64,000 nt of DNA. Origin: Opitutales bacterium (GTDB lineage: Bacteria > Verrucomicrobiota > Verrucomicrobiia > Opitutales > UBA953). Position 1 is the first letter of the stretch; every line of letters starts with the position of its first letter. The stretch is taken from positions 62,001 through 126,000 of the forward strand of contig JAILGB010000013.1 in NCBI GenBank assembly GCA_024697185.1. The letters run 5' to 3'. Shown one piece after another: positions 44,685 to 52,753 of this stretch. The notes beneath the pieces were generated by a model. The model was not told where the DNA came from and did not search any database. It saw only the letters and a program-made list of their open reading frames with translations. A program made the translations under genes and the position numbers.

Positions 44685-45593
44685 TCAAATCTCTCCGAGT
44701 CCCCACTCTTCGCAATTATCCTCGACGATTTTGCCGGCTTCGGCGGGAACGGATTTTTCCGGCGCGACCTCCGCGGGAACACTCTCTTCCTTCGGGGCGA
44801 CTTGCACTCCCTCCCAGGACTTTTCCGGCGTTCCCGCCGCCAACGGTTCCACCGGCGCCCGTCCCCAGGAACTGTCCATAAAAATTCCCAGCGGTGCCAA
44901 ACGCTCCATAAATGCGACAAAGTCCGGATTTTTCAAAACATCCTCCAAACGCTGGTTTTCAAACGAAATACGGACAAAAACCTGTTCCTGCCGCTGATTG
45001 AATCCCAGGCGCTTGAAATCCTCAATACGTTTGGGCAGTCTGAAAAGCACACCCGCCCAACCGTCGCGCCAGCCGTCGCGATGGTCGGCATACGCATGCG
45101 GAGCCCCGTTGAGCAAATGCCAAAAAAACACCGGAATCGCATTGCCCGACTTTTCATAAACGCCATATTCAAACGGACGTAAACGATGTTGCCCGACATA
45201 GCAGTCCGCAATCGAATATTCGCGGACCGTCCGCAACCAGCCGAAATTAACCCAGCAAGAGTCCGGATTGTGTCCGCCCGCATCGACCGGGGAACGCGTT
45301 CCCGGCTTCCAATACGCGACATAAACGGTTATCTCCAACGAGCCCTTGCGATAGATTCGAGAGACATAATCGTCAAACTTAAGCGTTTTCTTCACATGTT
45401 CGATCATGCCTTTGCTTTCGCCCAATGGGACTTCCGTCACCTGCCATCCCTCCAATTTGCCTGGCAAGAGCTGGTCGAGCCGCACCTTAAAATTGGGCTG
45501 CGAGACCATAAAAAAATTCGTATAGCAGACAATCCCGCCGACCGACAACAGGACAACGGCGACAAACGACCAAAAAATCAGTTTCAATTTCAT
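44685..45593 (-). CDS. EpsI-like exosortase-associated protein
   Basis: A 302-residue protein with one N-terminal membrane helix (LIFWSFVAVVLLSVGGIVCY) and a periplasmic domain. The EpsI-type core is LEITVYVAYWKPGTRSPVDA, HNPDSCWVNFGW, FFWHLLNGAPHAYAD. EpsI (DUF3485) proteins accompany exosortases and exopolysaccharide loci. No exosortase or PEP-CTERM protein lies in the window. The C-terminal ~60 residues are Pro/Glu/Ala-rich. The track start is 41 codons upstream inside acpS; the ATG at 45593 overlaps the acpS stop (ATGA). Confidence 0.72.
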   Translation of the reverse strand: MKLKLIFWSFVAVVLLSVGGIVCYTNFFMVSQPNFKVRLDQLLPGKLEGWQVTEVPLGESKGMIEHVKKTLKFDDYVSRIYRKGSLEITVYVAYWKPGTRSPVDAGGHNPDSCWVNFGWLRTVREYSIADCYVGQHRLRPFEYGVYEKSGNAIPVFFWHLLNGAPHAYADHRDGWRDGWAGVLFRLPKRIEDFKRLGFNQRQEQVFVRISFENQRLEDVLKNPDFVAFMERLAPLGIFMDSSWGRAPVEPLAAGTPEKSWEGVQVAPKEESVPAEVAPEKSVPAEAGKIVEDNCEEWGLGEI

Positions 45594-46015
45594 CTTGCCA
45601 AAACTACAAACGCTCCCGCGAATCCGTGACTGTGCGACAACGACAACAAAACTCGTGACGCGCCCAAACGCTCCATTTGCCGCGTTCCCGCCGCCGACAA
45701 TTTCGCGTGCGGGCAACCGTTCCCGTCGGATTCGACAATAAAGTCCCTAAAAGAAATTTCCGCGCCGATCCCCGTTCCCGCCGCCTTCGCAAAAGCCTCT
45801 TTCGCCGCCCAACGCGCCGCAAAACTTTGCCAACAAGCGTTCCCGCGGGAACGGCATTCCTCAATTTCCCCGGGATCAAAAACACGTTCCAAAAACGCCT
45901 CACCGCTCCGTTCGATCGCAATCCGGACACGCTCGACGCTCTCCAAGTCAAAACCGACGGCAAGCGCCGTTCCCGCCGGCAGTTGCGGAAGCAAAAATTC
46001 GGGAGCCGGCAACAT
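45590..46015 (-). CDS. acpS: Holo-[acyl-carrier-protein] synthase
   Basis: Attaches 4'-phosphopantetheine from CoA to ACP. The Mg-binding Asp is in VGFDLESVERVR and the Glu in RWAAKEAFAKAAGTG; SLSHSHGFAGAFVV ends the fold. 141 residues, a little long at the N-terminus. Six octamer copies lie in under 300 bp (45684-45974), the densest gene in the window. pdxJ-acpS order is conserved from E. coli. Confidence 0.92.
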   Translation of the reverse strand: MLPAPEFLLPQLPAGTALAVGFDLESVERVRIAIERSGEAFLERVFDPGEIEECRSRGNACWQSFAARWAAKEAFAKAAGTGIGAEISFRDFIVESDGNGCPHAKLSAAGTRQMERLGASRVLLSLSHSHGFAGAFVVLAR

Positions 46016-46025
46016 AAAAAACCTC

Positions 46026-46778
46026 CTATACTCCCATCCGCGCCTTCATTTCGCGAACGGCTTCGCCGATACCAAAAAGAATCGAACGGCAAAGAATCGA
46101 ATGCCCGATATTGAGTTCGTGCAGATGAGGAATTTTTTTGATCTGCGCAATATTGATGTAATTGATGCCGTGACCGGCGTTGACCGACATTCCCGCGGAA
46201 TGGGCGAGCCGGGCGGCTTCACAGAGGCGGGCGTATTCGCGTTCCCGCGCGGGAACATCGTAAAAAGCGTTGGCGTAAGCTCCGGTGTGCATTTCGATAC
46301 ACGGAGCGCCAATCTTAATCGCAGCCTCGATCTGTTTCGGCTCCGGATCGATAAAAAGGCTTGTCACAATGCCTGCCGCCGTAAAAGCCGCAGTCGTCGC
46401 CTTCAAATCCTCAATCCGCGCCGCGACATCGAGACCGCCCTCCGTGGAAACCTCCTCGCGGCGTTCGGGAACAAGGCAGACGGAGTCCGGGCGGATTTGC
46501 AATGCGAAACGGATCATTTCCTCCGTCGGTGCCATTTCCATATTCAAGCGTGTTTGAATCGCCTCGCGCAGGCGCAGCAAATCCCGATCCTGCATGTGGC
46601 GCCGGTCTTCGCGCAAATGCGCCGTGATGCCGTCCGCTCCTGCCTGCTCTGCCGCCAAAGCGACGGCGACGGGATCCGGTTCGATCATCTTGCCGCAACA
46701 GGCTTCATAATCGCGATAGCGCGACTGGCGCAAGGTTGCCGCGTGATCAATGTTAACACCGAGTAAAATTGTATCCAT
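46026..46778 (-). CDS. pdxJ: Pyridoxine 5'-phosphate synthase
   Basis: Condenses 1-deoxyxylulose 5-phosphate with 3-amino-2-oxopropyl phosphate. LGVNIDHAATLRQSR, GADGITAHLREDRRHMQDRD, LNMEMAPTEEM, PERREEVSTEGG, GMSVNAGHGINY and ELNIGHSI. 250 aa. First gene of pdxJ-acpS-epsI with 10 nt to acpS. Confidence 0.96.
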   Translation of the reverse strand: MDTILLGVNIDHAATLRQSRYRDYEACCGKMIEPDPVAVALAAEQAGADGITAHLREDRRHMQDRDLLRLREAIQTRLNMEMAPTEEMIRFALQIRPDSVCLVPERREEVSTEGGLDVAARIEDLKATTAAFTAAGIVTSLFIDPEPKQIEAAIKIGAPCIEMHTGAYANAFYDVPAREREYARLCEAARLAHSAGMSVNAGHGINYINIAQIKKIPHLHELNIGHSILCRSILFGIGEAVREMKARMGV

Positions 46779-46795
46779 ATTTTAAAAAGCGCTCG

Positions 46796-46826
46796 TTCCC
46801 GCGGGAATTTTTCGTTCCCGCGGGAA
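46796..46826. repeat. Tandem palindromes TTCCCGCGGGAA between GH31 and pdxJ
   Basis: Two copies of the 12-bp palindrome 19 bp apart, each overlapping a CGTTCCCG. They can pair with each other as a 12-bp stem with a 7-nt loop, and CTTTTT follows 8 nt later on the minus strand, so they may end GH31 transcription. Confidence 0.55.
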
Positions 46827-46839
46827 AACTTGCGATGGT

Positions 46840-49800
46840 TTATTGTTTGCGCGTCAGGCGCATTTCCGTCCAAACACCGGTGTCGGCGGGATCGCCGCCC
46901 TGGTCTGCCACGAAGACGAGTTTGATTTCCTGAACGCCACTTATGTCGAGATCGATCAGCTGTTTGACGGATGTCGGGCTCATGCCGCGACGGTTGAAGA
47001 CTTGTTTGCCGTCGGCGTAAATGTCAAAGGTGACTTCGCCCTTTCCGCCGGCTTCGCGACCAACAAATCCGAGCAGTTTTTCCCATTCGCCGTTCAAGCA
47101 GTAGGTAATCGTCGTTCCCGCACGCACTGCGATGCCGTTGGCGACAGGATTGCCGTCCACGACGAGTGTTTCCGCCGACAAGCTGCGATTGAAAGCCGCT
47201 TCGCCTTCGACGGACTTCGGCGGGAACGCCTCACCGTCGCCCATCAGGATTTCTTCATCGGGCAAGGCTTCGGCGTTCAAATCTTGCAGAACGTCAAATT
47301 CTCCCGCGGAGGCGAAACTGTCGCCGTTGCGTGAAGAAGTCGCGACCAGACGCACATAGCGCGCCCATGCTGTCGGGAACTCCGTCCGTTGGGTCTGCGC
47401 GGTTTTTCTTGTTTCGTCCGCAAAAGCGTGTTGCCATTCGCCCTCGGCGACTTTTTGGAACTGACGGTCTTTGCCGGCGATCCAGATTTCATAACCTTTA
47501 ATGGTGCCGTTGCCGAGATCTTGGCGCGGCGCATAGGCAAATCCGTTGACGGCGACAACTTTGCCCAAATCAATATCGACCGTGTAGGGATACTGGTAGG
47601 CGGGATCGCCCTCGTTGTGTTTTCCGTATTTGGAGTGCCAGATCGTATTGGGATCGCCGTCGAACGCCACCTTGATTTCTGCGCCGGGCTGTGCCGAAGA
47701 GGCGGAAACGGCAAACTCCGACTTGTCCAACTCTCCGGTCACCGGAGGCAACGGATAAGGCTCGAAGGCAGCCAAGGCGAGACCTTCCGGGCAGTCCACG
47801 ACGACGGAAAGCGGCTCGAAGATCGATTGTTTTTTAGTTTTGATATGGACGATGCCCTTGCGGTCCGCGGGATCGTAATACCAGCCAGCCTGGGAATTTT
47901 CGAAAGCGGCGGCTCCGGAATATTTATAAATCTCCTCGCCGTTGACGAGCACGCGGACGGGTTCAAATTCGTAATGCACTTCGAACGCATAGGAACGCTC
48001 TTTATACATTTTTTCGAAATGGCCGGTGACGGGATCGACTTCGATTGCGATATCGGCAGACTTGTCCGTTCCCGCGGCAACGCTCACGCGCTGTTTGGTG
48101 TAGGCGCCGTCGCGATAAGCGCGCGTCGTGCCGTCATCCTCATACATTTCAAACGAGGATTTGCCCCAGGGGTAAATATCAAAAGTAATCTGATCTTTCG
48201 GTTTTTGCGTCCCGTAAAGCATTTCCGGATACATAGGGATGATCGCTCCCGCGCGGACAAAAATCGGCAATTTTTCCAGCGTGATCGGATAAGCGTCGAT
48301 TGTATAGTTGCCGGGAACGCGTCTGCCGTCCCAGTAGTCGACCCACTGTCCTTCGGGCAGGTAGATATCCTCTTTGCGCCAGCCCTTATTGAGGAGCATC
48401 GATGTAAAGACCGGTGCGACAAGCAGGTCTTCGCCGACCATAAATTCGTATTGGGTTGTCGCATCCCAGGTTTTGCGGTCCTGCGGATAGTTCCAAATCA
48501 ATCCGCGCACGATCGGCGCTCCCGTCAAGGCGGCGTCATGGGCGTATTTATACATGTAGGGCAACATTCTCCCCTTGAGTTTCAAATATTTGCGATTGAT
48601 CGAACGATACGGTTCGTCAAACCACCACGGGCTTTTCTTTGGAACGCCCGAAATCGCCTCGCCGTCGCTCCAGCCGTTCATCACATAAATCGCCGGAGTA
48701 AAACATTTCCATTGCAAATCGCGCGTATAGGTTTCCGGCGACCCGCCAAAAATGCCGTCCACATCCGTTGTCGCATAAGCCTGTCCGGACATGCCGCTCG
48801 TGATAAGTGTCGGGATATGGTAACGGATCAAATCCCAGTTGCCCGACTGGTCGCCCGACCAGCAAACGGCGTAGCGCTGCGTTCCCGCCCAGCCGAGAAC
48901 CGTCCAGGTCAGCGGACGCGAATCCGAGTTGTTGGCGATTCCGTCCCATGCCATTTTGTTACATTCGAGCGTGTGTTGGACCGGAGAAAGTTTTTTGGCG
49001 CGGGTCGTCTTGTTGACATCCGAGCTCCAGGCCACGTCGAGCTTTTGGACTCGCGTTCCCGCAACGCCCACTTCGCGCGCCATGCGGATGAGGGCGCCTT
49101 CCGTCCAAAGTCCGGTCTGGAATCCTAATTCGCCCAAACTTTTGACAACATAAGGCAGTTGCGTGTAATTGCAGCCGTAGCCGTCATTGACGAGCATCCA
49201 GCCGCCCGGCATATCGTGTTCCCGGTATTTTTCCGCCACGCGTTCGAGCGAATACGGCGTCAGTTCGACAAATCTGCCGTCCTCGCCGAGCAGCGGCTCT
49301 TTTGTTTTTTTGTCACGCGTCATATACGCGTCGGCATCTCCGAGTTCAAATCCCCAAATCGGGATAAAATTGGGACGTCCCGTGCAGCGTGTATAAAGAT
49401 CCAAAAGGCGCGGGAACGTGTCGCCGACAAAATAAATCGCGTCAAACCGCGATTCATTGTGGCGGGTCGTAATCACATTGTCGTCTCTAAAATCATATTC
49501 GCCCGTGGCAAATGTATGGCGCAAAACCGCATAGCCGCGATTACTCATGTAAAACGGCGCGGGATTGGCTGCCTGATTTTCCGTCCAGCCCGTCGCCGCG
49601 ATCACACGCTTCGCGCCTTTGTGGGAAAAATGCCCTTGCTGCTGACCGCAACCGTAATAAAACTCATCCGGATGGGACTTCAAATGCTGAGTCGTCGTTT
49701 TTTTACTGATCGACAACGGCTGCGTCTCAGACCAGATTTCGTTCCCGTTGTTGCCGTAGAGTGAAAAAGTCCCGCGTTTGGAATCGAGCATCAAAGTCGC

Positions 49801-50253
49801 CGCTCCCGTCTTCCAAAACACGCGATTGTTCAAAAATTCGCAAGTCACGCGTTCCCGCAAAACCGGCATATCGTCCACCAGGATCTGCGCCGCCGTCGGA
49901 TCGTTGAGCGGATCCTCAAACTCGCCGTTGCGCGCCGCCTGAATGCGCACGATGTCGCTCGCGTAAAACTCGACTCTAAAAACAACATTGCCCGTCGTAT
50001 AGATCAAATAGGCTGCGGGGCTGAAATCGACGGGAACGACACGCGTCACTTCACCGATCGTCCATTCCTCCGGTGCCGGAGCGGGAGGGGTCGCCTCCGC
50101 GGGAGTCTGAGCCACCCGTTCCGTCGCGGGAACGGCAGACGGCGTCGTCGCGGGAACGGCATTTTCGACCGAAGGCGCTTCACCGGCAACATTTTCACTG
50201 CAAGCCGCCAACAACGCAACAAACGGCAAGGCATAACAAATTTTTGTCTTCAT
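46840..50253 (-). CDS. GH31 glycoside hydrolase lipoprotein with F5/8-type and NPCBM modules
   Basis: A 1137-residue lipoprotein: lipobox LLAAC with Cys at residue 18, then a Pro/Ala/Thr-rich linker. The N-terminal beta domain (FYYGCGQQQGHFSH) is followed by a GH31 barrel (IPIWGFELGDADAYM, GGWMLVNDGYGCNY, the Asp in VQKLDVAWSSD, VCWSGDQSGNW). Then come C-terminal beta domains, an F5/8 type C-like module (about 875-1000) and an NPCBM-like module to the end. The WGFELGDAD style recalls the GH31 subgroup with alpha-N-acetylgalactosaminidases, so a host mucin glycan target is plausible but unproven. The track start is 32 codons too early; the ATG at 50253 starts the signal peptide. Confidence 0.82.
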   Translation of the reverse strand: MKTKICYALPFVALLAACSENVAGEAPSVENAVPATTPSAVPATERVAQTPAEATPPAPAPEEWTIGEVTRVVPVDFSPAAYLIYTTGNVVFRVEFYASDIVRIQAARNGEFEDPLNDPTAAQILVDDMPVLRERVTCEFLNNRVFWKTGAATLMLDSKRGTFSLYGNNGNEIWSETQPLSISKKTTTQHLKSHPDEFYYGCGQQQGHFSHKGAKRVIAATGWTENQAANPAPFYMSNRGYAVLRHTFATGEYDFRDDNVITTRHNESRFDAIYFVGDTFPRLLDLYTRCTGRPNFIPIWGFELGDADAYMTRDKKTKEPLLGEDGRFVELTPYSLERVAEKYREHDMPGGWMLVNDGYGCNYTQLPYVVKSLGELGFQTGLWTEGALIRMAREVGVAGTRVQKLDVAWSSDVNKTTRAKKLSPVQHTLECNKMAWDGIANNSDSRPLTWTVLGWAGTQRYAVCWSGDQSGNWDLIRYHIPTLITSGMSGQAYATTDVDGIFGGSPETYTRDLQWKCFTPAIYVMNGWSDGEAISGVPKKSPWWFDEPYRSINRKYLKLKGRMLPYMYKYAHDAALTGAPIVRGLIWNYPQDRKTWDATTQYEFMVGEDLLVAPVFTSMLLNKGWRKEDIYLPEGQWVDYWDGRRVPGNYTIDAYPITLEKLPIFVRAGAIIPMYPEMLYGTQKPKDQITFDIYPWGKSSFEMYEDDGTTRAYRDGAYTKQRVSVAAGTDKSADIAIEVDPVTGHFEKMYKERSYAFEVHYEFEPVRVLVNGEEIYKYSGAAAFENSQAGWYYDPADRKGIVHIKTKKQSIFEPLSVVVDCPEGLALAAFEPYPLPPVTGELDKSEFAVSASSAQPGAEIKVAFDGDPNTIWHSKYGKHNEGDPAYQYPYTVDIDLGKVVAVNGFAYAPRQDLGNGTIKGYEIWIAGKDRQFQKVAEGEWQHAFADETRKTAQTQRTEFPTAWARYVRLVATSSRNGDSFASAGEFDVLQDLNAEALPDEEILMGDGEAFPPKSVEGEAAFNRSLSAETLVVDGNPVANGIAVRAGTTITYCLNGEWEKLLGFVGREAGGKGEVTFDIYADGKQVFNRRGMSPTSVKQLIDLDISGVQEIKLVFVADQGGDPADTGVWTEMRLTRKQ

Positions 50254-50395
50254 AGGACTAAGATAAAATATTTTGCGGTATTTTTCGAGCAAAAACCTTT
50301 TTTCTCTATAAGTGGCGCGCGCGAACATAGAAGAACAAACTCCCCTCAACGCGGGAACGTTTATTTTTAAATCACGGGAACTAAAAAAATTACCC

Positions 50396-51169
50396 TTAAA
50401 GTCTCACGCAAATTCCGGCGTCTCTCATCGCCTCTTTCGCCTGACGGATCGTATAAGTGCCAAAATGGAAAATCGATGCCGCCAAAACAGCCGACGCCTT
50501 TGCTTCCTTGACAACATCGACCATATGCTTGAGGTTGCCGCAACCGCCGCTGGCGATCACGGGAACGCCGACAGCTTCGCTCACCCGACGCGTCAATTCG
50601 ATGTCATAACCGTTTTTGACACCGTCACAATCCATACTCGTCAGCAAAATTTCCCCGGCGCCGAGCGACACGACTTTTTTTGCCCATTCGATAACTTCGA
50701 TCCCGCAAGGTGTCCGCCCGCCGTGCGAATAAACCTGCCAGGTCTGATCCGTTCCCACGGGAACGGAATCCCGTCGCGCGTCAATTGCAACCACGATGCA
50801 TTGACTGCCGAATTTTCGAGCCGCCTCAAAAACCAATTCCGGCGTTTTGATCGCAGAGGTGTTCAGCGAAACCTTGTCCGCGCCCGCATTGAGCATTGCG
50901 CGAATATCTTCGACAGACCGCAAACCGCCGCCGACCGTCAACGGCATAAAAACCTGATCGGCGGTGCGCTCAACCACCCCGCGCATTATCGCGCGCCCGT
51001 CACTCGATGCCGTAATATCCAAAAAAACCAGCTCGTCCGCACCCTGCATCTCATACGCTCGCGCACAATCCACGGGATCGCCCGCGTCGCGTAGTCCCTC
51101 AAACTGCACGCCCTTGACGACGCGCCCGGCTTTAACATCCAAACAGGGAATGATTCTTGTGGACAACAT
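50396..51169 (-). CDS. hisF: Imidazole glycerol phosphate synthase, cyclase subunit
   Basis: Histidine pathway cyclase that works with His[23 protein letters not shown] with the catalytic Asp, [49 protein letters not shown] with the second Asp, and VIASGGCGN. The track start is 16 codons early; the ATG at 51169 gives 257 aa, the usual length. No hisH or hisA adjacent. Confidence 0.96.
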   Translation of the reverse strand: MLSTRIIPCLDVKAGRVVKGVQFEGLRDAGDPVDCARAYEMQGADELVFLDITASSDGRAIMRGVVERTADQVFMPLTVGGGLRSVEDIRAMLNAGADKVSLNTSAIKTPELVFEAARKFGSQCIVVAIDARRDSVPVGTDQTWQVYSHGGRTPCGIEVIEWAKKVVSLGAGEILLTSMDCDGVKNGYDIELTRRVSEAVGVPVIASGGCGNLKHMVDVVKEAKASAVLAASIFHFGTYTIRQAKEAMRDAGICVRL

Positions 51170-51261
51170 AAAGTCAATTATACCCCAAAAAGCGCGTTCC
51201 CGCGAGAGTCTTGCCAAAAATTTTATTGACTCTTCAAATAAAAAATACAGAATATTTTACA

Positions 51262-51855
51262 ATGAATGTTCTTAAAATTTATTTTCCTCAAATCTTAGCG
51301 TTTTCTGTATTCGCCGCCATTGTCCTCTCCGGGATAAATCCGCCGGCGGGAACGGCGGTATGGCGGGTGGAAATCGTCTGGTGCGTCGTCTATTTTGTTT
51401 CGCTGGCGTTGGCGTTCCCGCGCTTCCGTTTTTCAAATCTCGCCTACTTTTTTGCCGCAATCTGGTGCATTTTACAGACAATCGGCGCCCATTACAGTTT
51501 TGAAAACGTGCCGTTTTTTGAAACCCTCTCAGAGCTCGGACGCAATCATTTTGACCGGCTCGCACACTTTACCGTCGGGCTCAACGCATTGCTTATTTGT
51601 GAATTTGTCTTTAGAAAAAAACTGACAAACGGCGTCAATGTCGCCTGTATTTTCGGATTTGTCGCTATCGTCGCCCTCGCCGGCGTTTGGGAAATCATCG
51701 AGTGGATTTATGCCGAAATCGACGGAGGCGAAACCGGCGCCGCCTTTTTGGGTTCCCAAGGCGACATTTGGGACGCGCAAAAAGATATTCTTTGCGACAC
51801 TTTCGGCGGGCTTGTCGCCGCGATTATTTTCAGGCTTAGAACACGGGAATCCTAA
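51262..51855 (+). CDS. YjdF-like (DUF2238) integral membrane protein
   Basis: 197 residues with about five hydrophobic segments. The conserved loops of the family are present: QTIGAHYSFENVPFFE, RNHFDRLAHFTVGL, and GSQGDIWDAQKDILCDTFGG near the end. His, Asp and Glu in these loops suggest metal binding, but function is unknown. The track start adds 17 residues; the ATG at 51262 (MNVLKIYFPQIL) is better. A TTGACT at 51226 could be its -35. Confidence 0.8.
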   Translation: MNVLKIYFPQILAFSVFAAIVLSGINPPAGTAVWRVEIVWCVVYFVSLALAFPRFRFSNLAYFFAAIWCILQTIGAHYSFENVPFFETLSELGRNHFDRLAHFTVGLNALLICEFVFRKKLTNGVNVACIFGFVAIVALAGVWEIIEWIYAEIDGGETGAAFLGSQGDIWDAQKDILCDTFGGLVAAIIFRLRTRES

Positions 51856-51874
51856 AAATCGCCGTTCCCGCGAC

Positions 51875-51918
51875 AAAAAAACGCGTTCCCGAAACATCAC
51901 GGGAACGCGTCTTTCTTT
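51875..51918. terminator. Bidirectional terminator between YjdF-like gene and adk, paired octamers
   Basis: ACGCGTTCCCG / CGGGAACGCGT, perfect 11-bp stem with an 8-nt loop, AAAAAAA before and CTTTCTTTTTTT after. It serves both convergent genes. Confidence 0.92.
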
Positions 51919-51932
51919 TTTTGCCGAAAGGC

Positions 51933-52634
51933 TTATTTCACATTCGCGAGCACTTTGCGGATTTCCGCGCCCGTCTCTTCGATACTGCCCAAGGAATTGA
52001 TTTTGTAATACGGGAACACGCCGTCGAGCGTTTCAATCGGGCCGAGTGTTTTATCCGCAAATTCCTTGTAGCGCACCAAGGTTTTTTCGGGATCGAGATC
52101 TGTCGAACGCACGGGAAGACCTGCCGCCTGCATTTCGCGACCGCGTTTCAGCTGGCGCTCGACGGATTCTTTTTCGCCGACATAGAGCATCACCAAGCCG
52201 AACTTGGGAGCCTTTGCCTGTGTCTCCGCCAATTTTTTGGCAAAAAGTTTCAGACAGGCGACCTGACCGGCGGAACGCGGGAAGCCGTCAACGATGACGC
52301 CGCCCTTGTATTCCGGCTTGAGCAGGGCGCGCAACAAAAGCCCGAAAACGGTTTCGTCGTCGATCAATTTGCCTGTCGCCATAATCGCCTTCATTTCCGG
52401 TGTCTTGAACAAATCGCTCATCACGAGCGGCTGGGCGCTAAGTCCGAGCATTTCGAGAATCACGGGCGTCTGGGTGCCCTTGCCTGCGCCGGGAGCGCCA
52501 TTGAGCCAATAGATTGCCGGCGGGAAAAGCAGTTTGTCTGCGCCCAATTCCGCTTCGAGGGAAGCCCAGGCGTTATTAAAAAGCTTTACAGCCACCGGAT
52601 TTGTTTCTTCTGTTTCAGGATATTGATTTGCCAT
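51933..52634 (-). CDS. adk: Adenylate kinase family protein
   Basis: 233 residues. P-loop WLNGAPGAGKGTQT, SDLFKTPEMKAIMATGKLIDDE (AMP-binding), GGVIVDGFPRSAGQVACL, and the Arg-rich lid ESVERQLKRGREMQAAG. It has a 40-residue N-terminal extension and no LID zinc Cys. It catalyses ATP + AMP = 2 ADP. The track begins at a TTG; the ATG at 52634 (MANQYPETEE) follows a TATAAT box by 8 nt. Confidence 0.87.
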   Translation of the reverse strand: MANQYPETEETNPVAVKLFNNAWASLEAELGADKLLFPPAIYWLNGAPGAGKGTQTPVILEMLGLSAQPLVMSDLFKTPEMKAIMATGKLIDDETVFGLLLRALLKPEYKGGVIVDGFPRSAGQVACLKLFAKKLAETQAKAPKFGLVMLYVGEKESVERQLKRGREMQAAGLPVRSTDLDPEKTLVRYKEFADKTLGPIETLDGVFPYYKINSLGSIEETGAEIRKVLANVK

Positions 52635-52642
52635 ATGGTTCA

Positions 52643-52672
52643 ATTATAAATAGCAACGAGGCGGATTGACAA
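52643..52672 (-). promoter_or_regulatory. Promoter of adk, 8 nt before the ATG
   Basis: Minus strand: -35 TTGTCA (52672-52667), 18-nt spacer, perfect TATAAT (52648-52643), then TGAACCAT and the ATG. It predicts a leader of only one or two nucleotides. Confidence 0.6.
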
Positions 52673-52682
52673 TTGAGAATTT

Positions 52683-52726
52683 TCGCGGGAACGGAATCGA
52701 CGGGAACGGGCAAATTTGCGGGAACG
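52683..52726. repeat. Three octamer copies in the adk / aminopeptidase divergent promoter
   Basis: GCGGGAACGG, ACGGGAACGGG and GCGGGAACGC in the same orientation at 16-bp spacing between the two divergent promoters. The third overlaps the -35 of the aminopeptidase gene. Confidence 0.8.
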
Positions 52727-52744
52727 CCGGCGGAATAGTAAAAT
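52716..52744 (+). promoter_or_regulatory. Promoter of the M18 aminopeptidase gene, 9 nt before the ATG
   Basis: -35 TTGCGG (52716-52721), 17-nt spacer, -10 TAAAAT (52739-52744), then GATTGTGTT and the ATG at 52754. The -35 is formed by the 5' edge of an octamer copy. Confidence 0.5.
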
Positions 52745-52753
52745 GATTGTGTT

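Noticed and set aside
47389-49128. 579-aa plus-strand ORF
   Set aside because: Antisense to the GH31 gene, which has clear domains and a lipoprotein signal.
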